This document shows, piece after piece, positions 63,667 through 64,000 of a stretch of 64,000 bases of DNA; the first letter of the stretch is position 1; each line of letters begins with the position of its first letter. A program made the translations under genes and the position numbers. The notes under the pieces were generated by a model that saw only the letters and a list, made by a program, of their open reading frames with translations, was not told where the DNA came from and made no database searches. This stretch comes from GCA-2709075 sp038146865 (GTDB lineage Bacteria; Pseudomonadota; Alphaproteobacteria; MPNO01; UBA2964). Location: NCBI GenBank assembly GCA_038146865.1, contig JAYQSL010000006.1, positions 124,001 through 188,000 of the forward strand, read 5' to 3'.

Positions 63667-64000
63667 TCAGTTTTTTCCGAAACGCCTCTGGATCACATTA
63701 AAAAGAGCTCGAACCCCCATTGCCTCTCCTCCAATTGGACGGCCGGGCCGATTACGATTGTTCCATGCCATTATATCAAAGTGTACCCAGGGGGTCTTTT
63801 CACTGACAAACTCTTGCAGATAGAGGGCCGCTGTTATCGCGCCACCTTGCCCGATTGACCCAACATTATTTACGTCTGCCACGGGACTGTCGATAAGGTG
63901 ACGATAACCCTTCCAAAGGGGCAAGCGCCATGTCGGATCGTCAACAGCCTGTCCTGCATGCGATATATCTGAAGCCAAGCGGTCGTCATTACAAAAATAC
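63667..64000 (-). CDS. Leucyl aminopeptidase (M17 family), C-terminal part
   Basis: About 111 C-terminal residues are present, and the frame stays open to the right window edge, so the 5' part is missing. The sequence shows M17 marks near the end: NDDRLASDISHAG, PTWRLPLWKGYRHLIDSPVADVNN, GGAITAALYLQEFV and WVHFDIMAWN. The Zn-binding and catalytic Asp/Lys/Arg residues lie mostly upstream of the edge. It converges with the peptide transporter operon. Confidence 0.9.
   Translation of the reverse strand, partial: YFCNDDRLASDISHAGQAVDDPTWRLPLWKGYRHLIDSPVADVNNVGSIGQGGAITAALYLQEFVSEKTPWVHFDIMAWNNRNRPGRPIGGEAMGVRALFNVIQRRFGKN

Overview
The window looks like a chromosomal segment of an alphaproteobacterium, perhaps a free-living or marine member of the Rhodospirillales and its neighbours. 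The base composition seems moderate (below 50% GC by eye, not counted). Support comes from a SAM-II riboswitch in front of metZ, a CIRCE element in front of groES-groEL, an argD-argF-hslO operon, the rpmH-rnpA-yidD-yidC-engB-argB order, the neighbouring dapD-dapE and def-fmt-truA groups, a 4.5S RNA gene in front of dnaX, and several Mo-hydroxylase, cytochrome c and peptide ABC transporter genes. TTG starts behind a good Shine-Dalgarno are repeatedly used (folE, rpmH, hisN, probably ctaA and dapE). No prophage, insertion sequence, CRISPR array or rRNA was seen. No stretch longer than about 300 bases lacks a gene.

Layout. 1-3.1 kb: the 3' part of a DinG/XPD-type helicase, a 13-bp inverted repeat, and an FAD monooxygenase. 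3.1-5.3 kb: groES-groEL on the minus strand with promoter, CIRCE and terminator. 5.3-10.4 kb: ctaA, a SAM-II riboswitch with terminator, metZ, apaG, folE, trkH. 10.4-17.3 kb (minus strand): a lipoprotein, argD-argF-hslO, an ABC-2 permease and a large MscS-type channel. 17.4-26.1 kb: an accessory redox island with two paralogous Mo-hydroxylase large subunits, an SDR, a cytochrome c'-like protein, an EgtB-like protein with altered metal ligands, a CoxG-like protein and a SnoaL-like protein, followed by tRNA-Arg(ACG).

26.4-36.8 kb: a lipoprotein with coiled coil, panB-panC, gamma-glutamyltransferase, a DMT transporter, a VOC protein, a GST, a PEP-mutase/isocitrate-lyase family enzyme, a small membrane protein, and a flavin disulfide reductase paired with a TVP38 membrane protein. 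36.9-45.4 kb: rpmH-rnpA-yidD-yidC-engB-argB-gph-nucleotidase-dapD-dapE, the ribosome/membrane biogenesis and arginine/lysine block. 45.4-54.4 kb: truA-fmt-def, rmuC, dnaX-ybaB-recR behind the SRP RNA, nudC, pheA, kdsB. 54.6-63.5 kb: a membrane cytochrome c, hisN and a Yej-type peptide transporter with two tandem binding proteins. The right edge cuts an M17 leucyl aminopeptidase.

Most of the window is housekeeping. The least explained part is 17.4-26.1 kb: two Mo-hydroxylase catalytic subunits without their FeS and FAD partners, combined with a CoxG-like protein, a small periplasmic c-type cytochrome and an EgtB-fold protein in which two of the three expected iron-binding histidines are Arg and Trp. 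Other points of interest are the SAM-II riboswitch next to a terminator with a possible antiterminator pairing, and competing hairpins directly in front of dapD and ctaA.
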